This document shows positions 7,582 to 13,595 of a stretch of DNA of 13,595 nucleotides, one piece after another. The stretch spans positions 1 to 13,595 of the forward strand of contig JABUUG010000010.1 in the NCBI GenBank assembly GCA_021443285.1, given 5' to 3'. The stretch comes from Bacteroidaceae bacterium (GTDB lineage: Bacteria > Bacteroidota > Bacteroidia > Bacteroidales > Bacteroidaceae). The stretch's first letter is position 1. Each line of letters begins with the position of its first letter. Position numbers and translations under genes: made by a program. A model generated the notes under the pieces. That model was not told the DNA's origin and searched no databases. It was given only the letters and a program-made list of their open reading frames with translations.

Positions 7582-8919
7582 TTAAACTACCCCCTGTGCG
7601 AGCATAGCCTTTGCCACTTTCATGAAGCCGGCAATATTGGCACCCTTCACATAGTCGGTATAGCCATCAGGCTGTTTGCCATACTTAGAGCATTGCTCAT
7701 GAATGCTGTGCATTATAGTGTGCAGACGGTCGTCAACCTCCTTCTCACTCCACAGCAGTCGCATGGAGTTCTGTGTCATTTCAAGTCCGGATGTAGCAAC
7801 GCCTCCTGCGTTTACAGCCTTGCCAGGTGCGAAAATCTTCTTGTTTGCCACAAAGAGTTCGGCAGCTTCGGCAGTGCAACCCATATTGGAGACTTCAGCA
7901 ATACAGAGTGTTCCGTTGTCAATCAGCATCTTGGCATCCTCGCCGTTCAACTCATTCTGTGTGGCACATGGCAAAGCGATATCCACTTTTACCTCCCATG
8001 GTTTCTTTCCCTCATAGAACTTTGCCTCAGGGAATTCCTCAACATAAGGCTGTACGATGTCGTTGCCAGAGGCACGCAGTTCAAGCATATATTCTATCTT
8101 ATCGCCAGAAATGCCTTGTTCGTCATAGACATAACCGTCGGGACCTGATATTGTTACCACCTTTGCACCCAGCTCAGTAGCTTTCTTTGCAGCTCCCCAT
8201 GCCACGTTTCCGAAGCCGGAGATGGCTACAGTTTTTCCTTTTATGTCATGTCCGTGGGTGCGCAGCATCTCCTCCACGAAATATAGAGCACCATAGCCTG
8301 TAGCCTCTGGACGAATGCGACTGCCACCCCACTCCATTCCCTTGCCGGTAAGCACACCACCGTACTGGTGGGTAAGTTTCTTGTACTGTCCGAAGAGGAA
8401 ACCTATTTCACGCGCACCGACACCGATGTCTCCAGCAGGAACGTCCTCATCGGGACCAATATGGCGGTAAAGCTCATTCATAAACGAATGGCAGAACCGC
8501 ATTACCTCGTTGTCGCTCTTGCCTCGTATAGAGAAGTCGGCTCCACCTTTGCCGCCGCCCATAGGCAGTGTGGTAAGCGCATTCTTGAAGGTCTGCTCAA
8601 AACCGAGGAACTTCAGGATGGAGAGGTTCACAGAAGGATGAAATCTGAGTCCTCCCTTGTAAGGGCCGATGGCGGAATTAAACTGGACACGGTAGCCGAG
8701 GTTCACCTGCACTTCTCCTCTGTCATCCACCCATGGCACGCGGAAAGTGATGATACGTTCGGGTTCGACAATGCGCTCAATGATTTTCGCCTTCTCAAAT
8801 TCGGGATGCTGGTTATAGACATCCTCCACAGAGAGGAGCACTTCTCTTACAGCCTGCAAAAACTCCTGCTCGCCCGGGTGTTTCGCCTCGAGCTGCTGCA
8901 TAATATTCTGAGTGTTCAT
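7582..8919 (-). CDS. gdhA: NADP-specific glutamate dehydrogenase
   Basis: Catalyses 2-oxoglutarate + NH4+ + NADPH to L-glutamate, a main route of ammonium assimilation in Bacteroidales; a cytosolic hexamer. At 445 residues it has the standard length of the class I (small hexameric) family. Substrate and catalytic residues are present: GPYKGGLRFHPSV with K88, K112 in FEQTFKNAL, catalytic K124 in GGGKGGADF, catalytic D164 in PAGDIGVG, and S377 in VATSGLEMTQ. Each lies one to three positions from its counterpart in the well-studied Clostridium symbiosum enzyme. The nucleotide-binding Rossmann motif is SGFGNVA (234-240). NADP preference is inferred from overall similarity to the biosynthetic enzymes. 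A palindromic repeat lies 51 nt upstream of the start, and no canonical promoter is seen between them. A strong hairpin terminator follows the gene. Confidence 0.96.
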   Translation of the reverse strand: MNTQNIMQQLEAKHPGEQEFLQAVREVLLSVEDVYNQHPEFEKAKIIERIVEPERIITFRVPWVDDRGEVQVNLGYRVQFNSAIGPYKGGLRFHPSVNLSILKFLGFEQTFKNALTTLPMGGGKGGADFSIRGKSDNEVMRFCHSFMNELYRHIGPDEDVPAGDIGVGAREIGFLFGQYKKLTHQYGGVLTGKGMEWGGSRIRPEATGYGALYFVEEMLRTHGHDIKGKTVAISGFGNVAWGAAKKATELGAKVVTISGPDGYVYDEQGISGDKIEYMLELRASGNDIVQPYVEEFPEAKFYEGKKPWEVKVDIALPCATQNELNGEDAKMLIDNGTLCIAEVSNMGCTAEAAELFVANKKIFAPGKAVNAGGVATSGLEMTQNSMRLLWSEKEVDDRLHTIMHSIHEQCSKYGKQPDGYTDYVKGANIAGFMKVAKAMLAQGVV

Positions 8920-8970
8920 AAATAGGTTGGTGTTTGGTTAAGTTTGTTTGTTTAGATAAATAATGCTTGT

Positions 8971-9098
8971 TTTAAGTGTAGTGAAGGGAAGTTATTGTGG
9001 AGTTAATGTGGAGTTAAAGTGACATTACATTTTTGCACAGAAGTCATTTGTCACTTTAACTCCTCTTTAACTTCATTTTAACTCCTCTTTAACTCCAC
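8971..9098. repeat. Palindromic intergenic repeat, element 2 (loop inverted)
   Basis: The left border TTTAAGTGTAGTGA (8971-8984) is identical to that of elements 1 and 3. Units GGGAAGTTATT, GTGGAGTTAAT and GTGGAGTTAAA lead to a 15-bp perfect stem (9010-9024 against 9049-9063), the same 15-mer as in element 1. The right arm adds four 11-nt units. The 24-nt loop (9025-9048) matches element 1 only as its reverse complement: on the minus strand it reads GTGACAAATGACTTC ... TAATGTCAC. The element fills the gdhA to queC gap, ending 24 nt from the queC stop. Confidence 0.85.
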
Positions 9099-9122
9099 CT
9101 CGAAACTTTCCTTTGGAAGTAG

Positions 9123-9776
9123 TCACTCCTCATATTCAGTAGGATCCTTTATACCCGCCTCATGCAGCGCCTCCTTGCGTTCCAGACACGTTGCGCATCT
9201 GCCGCAATGTTTCTCACCGCCCTTGTAGCACGAATAGGTTTTGGAGAAATCCACACCGCTCGCCGCACCGATGCGCGCAATATCGGTCTTGGAAAAATCG
9301 GTGAAGGGTGCATCAAGATATATGTGGGCGTCCGTGCCAGCAGACATTGCCAAGCTCATTCTCTCTATGAACAGGCTGCGACAGTCAGGATAGATGGCAT
9401 GGTCGCCCGCATGGTTGGCTATCAGCACACGCTTCAACCCACGGCTCTCCGCAAGTCCACAAGCGATGGAGAGCATTATGCCGTTACGGAAAGGAACAAC
9501 CGTCGATTTGATATTCTCGCCCGAATATTTGCCCTCAGGTATCGCATCGGCTCCCTCCAGCAGAGACGACTTGAAATGCTGCCCGATGAACGGCAGGGCT
9601 ATAACCAAGTGTTCTATGCCCAGCAGTCGGCAGTTCTCTTCAGCCACTGCAATCTCGCGCGCGTTGTGGTTGCTGCCATAGTCGAATGTTACCGCAAGAG
9701 CTATGCGCTCCTGTCTGCTGTGGAGCAGTGTCGAGGAGTCCAATCCTCCCGAGTATATTATCAAGCTGTCCTTCAT
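9123..9776 (-). CDS. queC: 7-cyano-7-deazaguanine synthase
   Basis: ATP-dependent conversion of 7-carboxy-7-deazaguanine to preQ0, a precursor of queuosine in tRNA; a cytosolic PP-loop enzyme. The protein has 217 residues, slightly short of the usual 220-230. The PP-loop SGGLDSS (9-15) sits at the N-terminus. VPFRNGIML (94-102) and the conserved YPDCR (129-133) follow. Four zinc ligands are present as C183 and CGRCATC (C191, C194, C197). The region 120-128 (ANHAGDHAI) differs somewhat from the more common form but keeps an aspartate before YPDCR. No other queuosine genes (queD, queE, queF) are in the window, so it stands alone here. It lies between two palindromic repeats: one begins 17 nt before its start codon and the other ends 24 nt after its stop. 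No preQ1 riboswitch or own promoter was recognised. Confidence 0.95.
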   Translation of the reverse strand: MKDSLIIYSGGLDSSTLLHSRQERIALAVTFDYGSNHNAREIAVAEENCRLLGIEHLVIALPFIGQHFKSSLLEGADAIPEGKYSGENIKSTVVPFRNGIMLSIACGLAESRGLKRVLIANHAGDHAIYPDCRSLFIERMSLAMSAGTDAHIYLDAPFTDFSKTDIARIGAASGVDFSKTYSCYKGGEKHCGRCATCLERKEALHEAGIKDPTEYEE

Positions 9777-9793
9777 ATCCGCGGATTTCTTCT

Positions 9794-9956
9794 TTTAAGT
9801 GTAGTGAAGGGGAGTTAAAGGGAAGGTAAAGTGGAGTTAAAGGGACATATGTATTATGCGCATGAAGGTAATGTCCCTTTAACTCCACTTTACCTTCCCT
9901 TTAACTCCACATTAACTCCACTTTCCCTTTAACTCCCCATTAACCCCTTTAACTCC
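9794..9956. repeat. Palindromic intergenic repeat, element 3 (38-bp perfect stem)
   Basis: The border TTTAAGTGTAGTGA (9794-9807) precedes 11-nt units GGGGAGTTAAA, GGGAAGGTAAA and GTGGAGTTAAA. Positions 9811-9848 pair without a mismatch with 9871-9908 (38 bp) around a 22-nt loop. The loop contains ATGCGCAT and ends GGTAATGTC into the stem, matching the right loop end of the other elements; the left loop end is diverged (GACATATGTATT). The right arm continues with extra units (ATTAACTCCAC, TTTAACTCCCC and others) to about 9956, 24 nt from the xpt stop. Perfect pairing over diverged units (for example GGGAAGGTAAA on both sides) implies that the two arms are copied from each other. Confidence 0.9.
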
Positions 9957-9980
9957 AAAAAGAAAATGTCCCTTATCTCC

Positions 9981-10568
9981 TTAAATATTACAGTCTCGGA
10001 ATATTATTCTCTGTGATTCATAATCCATGCTGTCGATGATGGCAATGGACTCTACCCTGTAACCTTCGCTGCGGAGGTCTGCCCCACCCTTCTGTTGCCC
10101 TTTCTCGATGAGCATTCCAAGCCCCATGATTTCGCCGCCTGCCTGCTTCACGATATCAATGAGCGCTCTTGCTGCCCGACCGTCGGCAAGGAAGTCGTCG
10201 ACAATAAGGATGCGCTCGCCCTTTTTCAGGTATGGGCGCGACACGAAGATGCTGTTCATCTTCTTGTGAGTGAACGAATAAGCCTGCGACATATACTTGT
10301 CATCAGTGCAGTTCACCGTCTCGCCCTTTTTGGCGAACACCACGGGCACGTCGTACATATTGGCGAGCATCACCGCGATGGATATGCCGCTCGACTCTAT
10401 GGTGAGCACCTTGTCTATATGCACGCCTTTATACCGCCGCTTGAACTCGCAGGCAGCCTGCCGCATGATGTCTATGTCCACCTGATGGTTGATGAAGTTG
10501 TCAACCTTCAGCACATTGCCGGGATAAACCTTGCCATCGGCAAGAATCTTTTCTTCAAGGAAATTCAT
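9981..10568 (-). CDS. xpt: Xanthine phosphoribosyltransferase
   Basis: Salvages xanthine to XMP using PRPP; cytosolic. The 195-residue length matches the Bacillus-type Xpt family (about 190-195). Family features are the N-terminal GNVLKVDNFINHQVD (17-31), IESSGIS (57-63), the region FAKKGETVN (78-86), and the PRPP-binding loop ILIVDDFLADGRA (120-132) with D124 and D125. GADLRSEGYRVES (162-174) near the C-terminus is also typical. Xanthine rather than hypoxanthine or adenine specificity is inferred from the whole-length match. The start at 10568 gives the canonical MNFLEEKI N-terminus, and a 40-bp palindrome begins 19 nt upstream. There is no guanine riboswitch of the kind preceding Bacillus xpt and no TAnnTTTG promoter near it, so it may be read through from the genes upstream. 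Confidence 0.94.
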   Translation of the reverse strand: MNFLEEKILADGKVYPGNVLKVDNFINHQVDIDIMRQAACEFKRRYKGVHIDKVLTIESSGISIAVMLANMYDVPVVFAKKGETVNCTDDKYMSQAYSFTHKKMNSIFVSRPYLKKGERILIVDDFLADGRAARALIDIVKQAGGEIMGLGMLIEKGQQKGGADLRSEGYRVESIAIIDSMDYESQRIIFRDCNI

Positions 10569-10587
10569 AGTAGGTGGGGGCTAAAAA

Positions 10588-10718
10588 TTGGAGTTAAGGG
10601 AGTTAAAGGAGTTAAAGGAGTTAAAGACAAATGACTTTTCTAAAGACAACTGCCTGAATACAAACCATATAGGTAATGTCTTTAACTTCTTTAACTTCCT
10701 TAACTCCTTTAACTCCAG
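10588..10718. repeat. Palindromic intergenic repeat, element 4 (9-nt units)
   Basis: Each arm contains four tandem 9-nt units (GGAGTTAAG or GGAGTTAAA on the left; the right arm's complement includes GAAGTTAAA variants). Positions 10588-10629 pair with 10677-10718, about 42 bp with one A-C mismatch and a few G-U pairs. The loop (10630-10676, 47 nt) is longer than in the other elements. Together with the stem ends it has the same outline: GACAAATGACTT on the left and GGTAATGTC on the right. The TTTAAGTGTAGTGA border is missing. It lies between xpt and the DUF4491 gene, 80 nt from the latter's stop. Confidence 0.88.
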
Positions 10719-10798
10719 AATTAATATATGTATTGCCAGTATTGTACGTCTATAAACATGGGTTAAGGTGGGTCCTGTAAATTGGGGGTTACAAGAAG

Positions 10799-11086
10799 TT
10801 ACCCTGACGATTTGGGTTTCCTGGGGAACCACCCCTTCTCAACACGTTTCTTCTGCTCGAACAGTTCACCAATAGACCACAGCGATGATGCCCCGAACAC
10901 TCCGAGCAATGATGAGAAAAGCACGTTCTCCACGAATAGCGCCGCTGCTATGCAGGCTATTCCGCATATCAGGAATATCCACCATGGCTTAGTGCCGAAG
11001 TGGTATTCTGTCTTGATGACTATAGGGTGGAAAAGCCCGATTATCAGGAATGTGGATACCGCGATTATAATTCCTTGAAAATACAT
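10799..11086 (-). CDS. DUF4491 family small membrane protein
   Basis: A 95-residue integral membrane protein of unknown function. I recognise the DUF4491 pattern: an N-terminal hydrophobic segment with FLIIGLFHPIVIK (13-25), then a short loop with EYHFGTKPWW (27-36). A second and third hydrophobic stretch follow at about 36-52 and 54-73. The protein ends in a basic cytoplasmic-looking tail with LWSIGELFEQKKRVEKGWFP (69-88). Three transmembrane helices are likely. It begins 70 nt after the maeB stop on the same strand with no promoter motif between, so it is probably co-transcribed with maeB. Start choice: ATG at 11084-11086 puts the first helix at residue 3, as in the family. The family assignment is from memory. 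Confidence 0.82.
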   Translation of the reverse strand: MYFQGIIIAVSTFLIIGLFHPIVIKTEYHFGTKPWWIFLICGIACIAAALFVENVLFSSLLGVFGASSLWSIGELFEQKKRVEKGWFPRKPKSSG

Positions 11087-11156
11087 GACAGTTTGTATTT
11101 GTGGACAATTCTCTTTGGAGCATTTAAGGCAGAGTCCTATCTTTATTGACCGATTC

Positions 11157-13439
11157 CTACCTTGTCATCTTCGACACATAGGCGTCGATAGAGGCTACGG
11201 CGGTGATGGTTACGACGTCGCGCACTGAGCTTTCAAAGTCGGTGAAGTGTATCGGCTTGTTGAGTCCCATCTGTATAGGGCCTATTATCTCGGCGTTCTG
11301 GTCGATGGCCTGCAGCAGCTTGTAGGCGTTGTTTGCGGCGGAGAGGAAGGGGAACACGAGTGTGTTCACGTCCTTGCCGTTCAGTCGCGAGAACGGGTAA
11401 CGCTCGTCGCGCAGCTTCTTGTTCAGGGCGAAGTTCACCTGCATCTCACCGTCGATGGCGAGGCGTGGATACTGCGCCTGAAGCTCCTCAACAGCCTTGT
11501 GCACCTGTAGTGCCGAACCGTCGTTGTCGGTACCGAAGTTTGAGTAGCTTATCATGGCTATCACCGGCTCGTCGTTGAAGAATCTTACGGTGTGCGCGCT
11601 CAGGTGGGCGATGTCCTTCAGCACATCCTTGTCGGGATGGCGGTTTATCAGCGTGTCGGCGAGATAGAACGTGCCCTTGTTGGTGTTCAGGATGTGCATC
11701 GTGGCGAAGTTGTTGAACTGCGGCTGTATGCCGATGACCTCCTTTGCCACCTTGATGGTGTTCGAGTATTTCGTGTAAAGACCGGTGATGAACGCATCCG
11801 CGTCGCCCGTCTCCACCATCATCATTCCGAAGTAGTTGCGCTCGAACATCTTGTCGTTAGCCTCCTGGAAGGTGTAGCCCTGCCTCTGTCGCTTGTCGGC
11901 GAGAATCTTCGCGTAGCGCTCGCGGCGTTCAGCCTCGCGGTCGTGGCGCAGGTTTATAATCTCTATTCCGTCGAGGCTCAGTTCGAGTTCCTTGGCGAGC
12001 TTCTCTATGCGCTCGTCGTTGCCGAGCAATACGGGGTGGCAGATGCCTTCCGCCTTCGCCTGCACAGCCGCCTTGAGCATGGTGGGGTGTATGCCCTCAG
12101 CGAACACCACCCTCTGCGGATGCTTGCGCGCAGTGTCGTAGAGGTTTTGTGTCAGCTTTGTCTCGTGGCCGAGCAGCTGGCGCAGAGAGTTCTTGTATGA
12201 GTCCCAGTCGGTTATGTTCTTGCGTGCCACGCCAGAGTCCATGGCTGCCTTTGCCACAGCTGCCGACACCTCAGTGATGAGTCGCGGGTCAACGGGCTTC
12301 GGTATGAAGTAGTCGCGTCCGAATGTCAGGTTGTTCACGTTGTAAACATCGTTCACCACGTCCGGCACAGGCTGCTTGGCGAGGTCGGCGATGGCATATA
12401 CGGCAGCCAGTTTCATCTCCTCGTTGATGGCGGTGGCATTCACGTCGAGCGCGCCGCGGAAGATGTACGGGAAGCCTATCACATTGTTTATCTGGTTCGG
12501 ATAGTCGGAGCGTCCTGTCGCCATAAGCACATCGGGGCGGCTCGCCATGGCCTCCTCATAGCTTATTTCCGGCACAGGGTTTGCGAGGGCGAACACTATC
12601 GGGTCTTTTGCCATGGAGCGCACCATGTCCTGCGTCAGGATATTGCCTTTCGACAGTCCCACGAACACATCCGCACCCTTCACAGCCTCTTCGAGCGTGT
12701 GGGCATCGGTGCGGTCGCTTGCGAAGAACCGCTTCTGCTCGTTCAGGTCATTGCGGTCGGAGGTGATTACGCCCTTTGAGTCGAGCATCAGTATGTTCTC
12801 CTTCTGCGCGCCGATAGCCATATACAGCTTGGTGCATGATATGGCGGCTGCACCGGCACCGTTCACCACAATCTTCACGTCCTTGATGTCCTTGCCGTTC
12901 ACTTCGAGTGCGTTCTTCAGTCCGGCAGCCGATATGATGGCTGTGCCGTGCTGGTCGTCGTGCATCACGGGTATGTCGAGGCTCTTCTTCAGCCGCTCCT
13001 CAATGTAGAAGCACTCCGGCGCCTTGATGTCTTCGAGGTTGATGCCGCCGAATGTGGGCGCAATCCTCTCCACCGCCTCGCAGAACTTCTCCGGGTCTTT
13101 CTCAGCCACCTCTATGTCGAACACGTCGATGCCGCCGTATATCTTGAACAGCAGTCCCTTTCCCTCCATCACCGGCTTGCCGCTCAGTGCGCCGATGTCT
13201 CCGAGTCCTAACACGGCAGTGCCGTTGCTTATCACAGCCACGAGGTTGCCTTTGGCGGTGTACTTGTACGCATCGGCAGGGTTTGCCTCAATCTCCTTGC
13301 ATGGGAAAGCCACTCCCGGCGAGTATGCCAGACTCAGGTCGGTCTGCGTGCGGTAGGGCTTAGTCGGTTTTACCTCAATCTTTCCCGGCCGCCCGTTGAG
13401 ATGATACTCCAATGCGGCCTCTTTCGTAATCTTTACCAT
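11157..13439 (-). CDS. maeB: NADP-dependent malic enzyme with C-terminal phosphotransacetylase-like domain
   Basis: Oxidative decarboxylation of malate to pyruvate with NADPH formation; cytosolic. The 760 residues have the two-part MaeB layout. The malic enzyme part (about 1-425) has the catalytic tyrosine in LAYSPGVA (Y39) and the catalytic lysine in MEGKGLLFK (K94). Its metal ligands are in LEDIKAPECF (E136, D137) and DDQHGTA (D161, D162), the Rossmann motif is VVNGAGAAAIS (191-201), and SDYPNQINN (311-319) follows. The second part (about 430-755) resembles phosphate acetyltransferase, beginning near ARKHPQRVVFAEG. In studied MaeB proteins this part is regulatory, sensing acetyl-CoA, rather than catalytic; I infer the same here. 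A good promoter lies about 120 nt upstream. The DUF4491 gene follows after 70 nt. Codon use looks more GC-rich than in the alpha-2-macroglobulin gene. Confidence 0.96.
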   Translation of the reverse strand: MVKITKEAALEYHLNGRPGKIEVKPTKPYRTQTDLSLAYSPGVAFPCKEIEANPADAYKYTAKGNLVAVISNGTAVLGLGDIGALSGKPVMEGKGLLFKIYGGIDVFDIEVAEKDPEKFCEAVERIAPTFGGINLEDIKAPECFYIEERLKKSLDIPVMHDDQHGTAIISAAGLKNALEVNGKDIKDVKIVVNGAGAAAISCTKLYMAIGAQKENILMLDSKGVITSDRNDLNEQKRFFASDRTDAHTLEEAVKGADVFVGLSKGNILTQDMVRSMAKDPIVFALANPVPEISYEEAMASRPDVLMATGRSDYPNQINNVIGFPYIFRGALDVNATAINEEMKLAAVYAIADLAKQPVPDVVNDVYNVNNLTFGRDYFIPKPVDPRLITEVSAAVAKAAMDSGVARKNITDWDSYKNSLRQLLGHETKLTQNLYDTARKHPQRVVFAEGIHPTMLKAAVQAKAEGICHPVLLGNDERIEKLAKELELSLDGIEIINLRHDREAERRERYAKILADKRQRQGYTFQEANDKMFERNYFGMMMVETGDADAFITGLYTKYSNTIKVAKEVIGIQPQFNNFATMHILNTNKGTFYLADTLINRHPDKDVLKDIAHLSAHTVRFFNDEPVIAMISYSNFGTDNDGSALQVHKAVEELQAQYPRLAIDGEMQVNFALNKKLRDERYPFSRLNGKDVNTLVFPFLSAANNAYKLLQAIDQNAEIIGPIQMGLNKPIHFTDFESSVRDVVTITAVASIDAYVSKMTR

Positions 13440-13560
13440 AATAAATTAGAATGTATGTTTTGTGTTGTTGAATCATTATGCATCTGCAACAAACGGCAGT
13501 TTGTAAACTTTATCTCACTTCTCAATCACAGGATGCATGAAACCCTTGGTTTTTCGGGCG

Positions 13561-13591
13561 CAAAGTTACAACTAATTTGCTTAATAACAAA
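13561..13591 (-). promoter_or_regulatory. maeB: Bacteroidetes-type promoter for maeB
   Basis: On the minus strand, TTTG (complement of 13588-13591) is followed after 19 nt by TAACTTTG (complement of 13561-13568), then CGCCC. This matches the Bacteroidetes -33 TTTG / -7 TAnnTTTG consensus. The inferred start is near 13554, leaving a 5' leader of roughly 115 nt (13440-13554). No riboswitch or strong hairpin was recognised in the leader. Confidence 0.75.
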
Positions 13592-13595
13592 ATTT

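Noticed and set aside
7501..8148. 215-codon plus-strand reading frame
   Set aside because: It begins inside the hairpin after gdhA and then runs antisense through gdhA, whose minus-strand protein is unmistakable. The peptide has no recognisable domain.
8368..8925. 185-codon plus-strand reading frame
   Set aside because: It lies wholly antisense to the N-terminal part of gdhA and is explained by that gene's codon bias.
9162..9818. 218-codon plus-strand reading frame
   Set aside because: It is antisense to queC, whose PP-loop and zinc cysteines are clear on the minus strand, and its end runs into repeat element 3.
9794..9956. CRISPR-like array of short repeats
   Set aside because: The repeat unit is only 11 nt and directly adjacent with no unique spacers, and the array is palindromic around one loop. 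No cas genes are present.
10095..10634. 179-codon plus-strand reading frame ending in a GVK tripeptide repeat
   Set aside because: It is antisense to xpt, and the GVKGVKGVK tail is just the 9-nt repeat units of element 4 being translated.
8971..10718. Phase-variable promoter switches flanked by inverted repeats
   Set aside because: The loops are only 22-47 nt and contain no TAnnTTTG promoter motif, and no invertase gene is in the window. Loop inversion is kept as a finding, but not as a promoter switch.
10569..10800. Guanine riboswitch upstream of xpt
   Set aside because: The region holds the palindromic repeat and no purine aptamer core that I can recognise. The riboswitch is typical of Firmicutes xpt, not of this group.
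10786..10804. Terminator at the end of the DUF4491 gene
   Set aside because: GGGTTAC and GTTACCC pair with one mismatch over the stop codon, but the minus strand has no T-run afterwards, so support is too weak to list it.
11592..12200. 202-codon plus-strand reading frame
   Set aside because: It is antisense to the phosphotransacetylase-like part of maeB, in GC-rich DNA where long shadow frames are common.

Overview
The window looks like chromosomal DNA of a Bacteroidales bacterium, most likely Prevotella or a close relative. This rests on the character of the proteins (a class I glutamate dehydrogenase, an 1,817-residue thioester-less alpha-2-macroglobulin, a DUF4491 membrane protein), on two good Bacteroidetes-type promoters (TTTG, then TAnnTTTG about 20 nt later), and on start codons preceded by A-rich sequence rather than a Shine-Dalgarno motif. 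The species assignment is inference; no rRNA or other marker gene is present. There are no tRNA or rRNA genes, CRISPR arrays or complete insertion sequences.

Layout. Positions 1-404 are AT-rich, with an imperfect inverted repeat that may be an insertion-sequence remnant, a possible 38-codon gene and a small hairpin. Two plus-strand genes follow: rpe (405-1049) and a very large exported alpha-2-macroglobulin-like gene (1268-6721). A two-way terminator hairpin (6772-6803) separates these from a minus-strand block read from right to left: maeB (malic enzyme with a phosphotransacetylase-like domain), a DUF4491 membrane protein, xpt, queC, gdhA, and a small secreted protein of unknown function. 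maeB and the secreted-protein gene each have a recognisable promoter. gdhA is followed by a 24-bp perfect hairpin and a T-run.

The recognisable functions are mostly housekeeping: the pentose phosphate pathway (Rpe), malate to pyruvate with NADPH formation (MaeB), ammonium assimilation using NADPH (GdhA), purine salvage (Xpt) and queuosine precursor synthesis (QueC). MaeB and GdhA are linked through the NADPH pool, but nothing in the sequence shows that they are co-regulated.

The most unusual content is non-coding. Four intergenic gaps carry members of one family of long palindromes (1077-1207, 8971-9098, 9794-9956, 10588-10718). Their arms are tandem copies of an 11-nt unit (9-nt in the last) based on GGAGTTAAAG, and they enclose a related loop (GACAAATGACTT ... 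TAATGTC). Stems reach 38 uninterrupted base pairs. Three members share the left border TTTAAGTGTAGTGA, and three lie 24-27 nt beyond a stop codon. In one member the loop is inverted relative to its border. queC and xpt are each bracketed by two of these elements.
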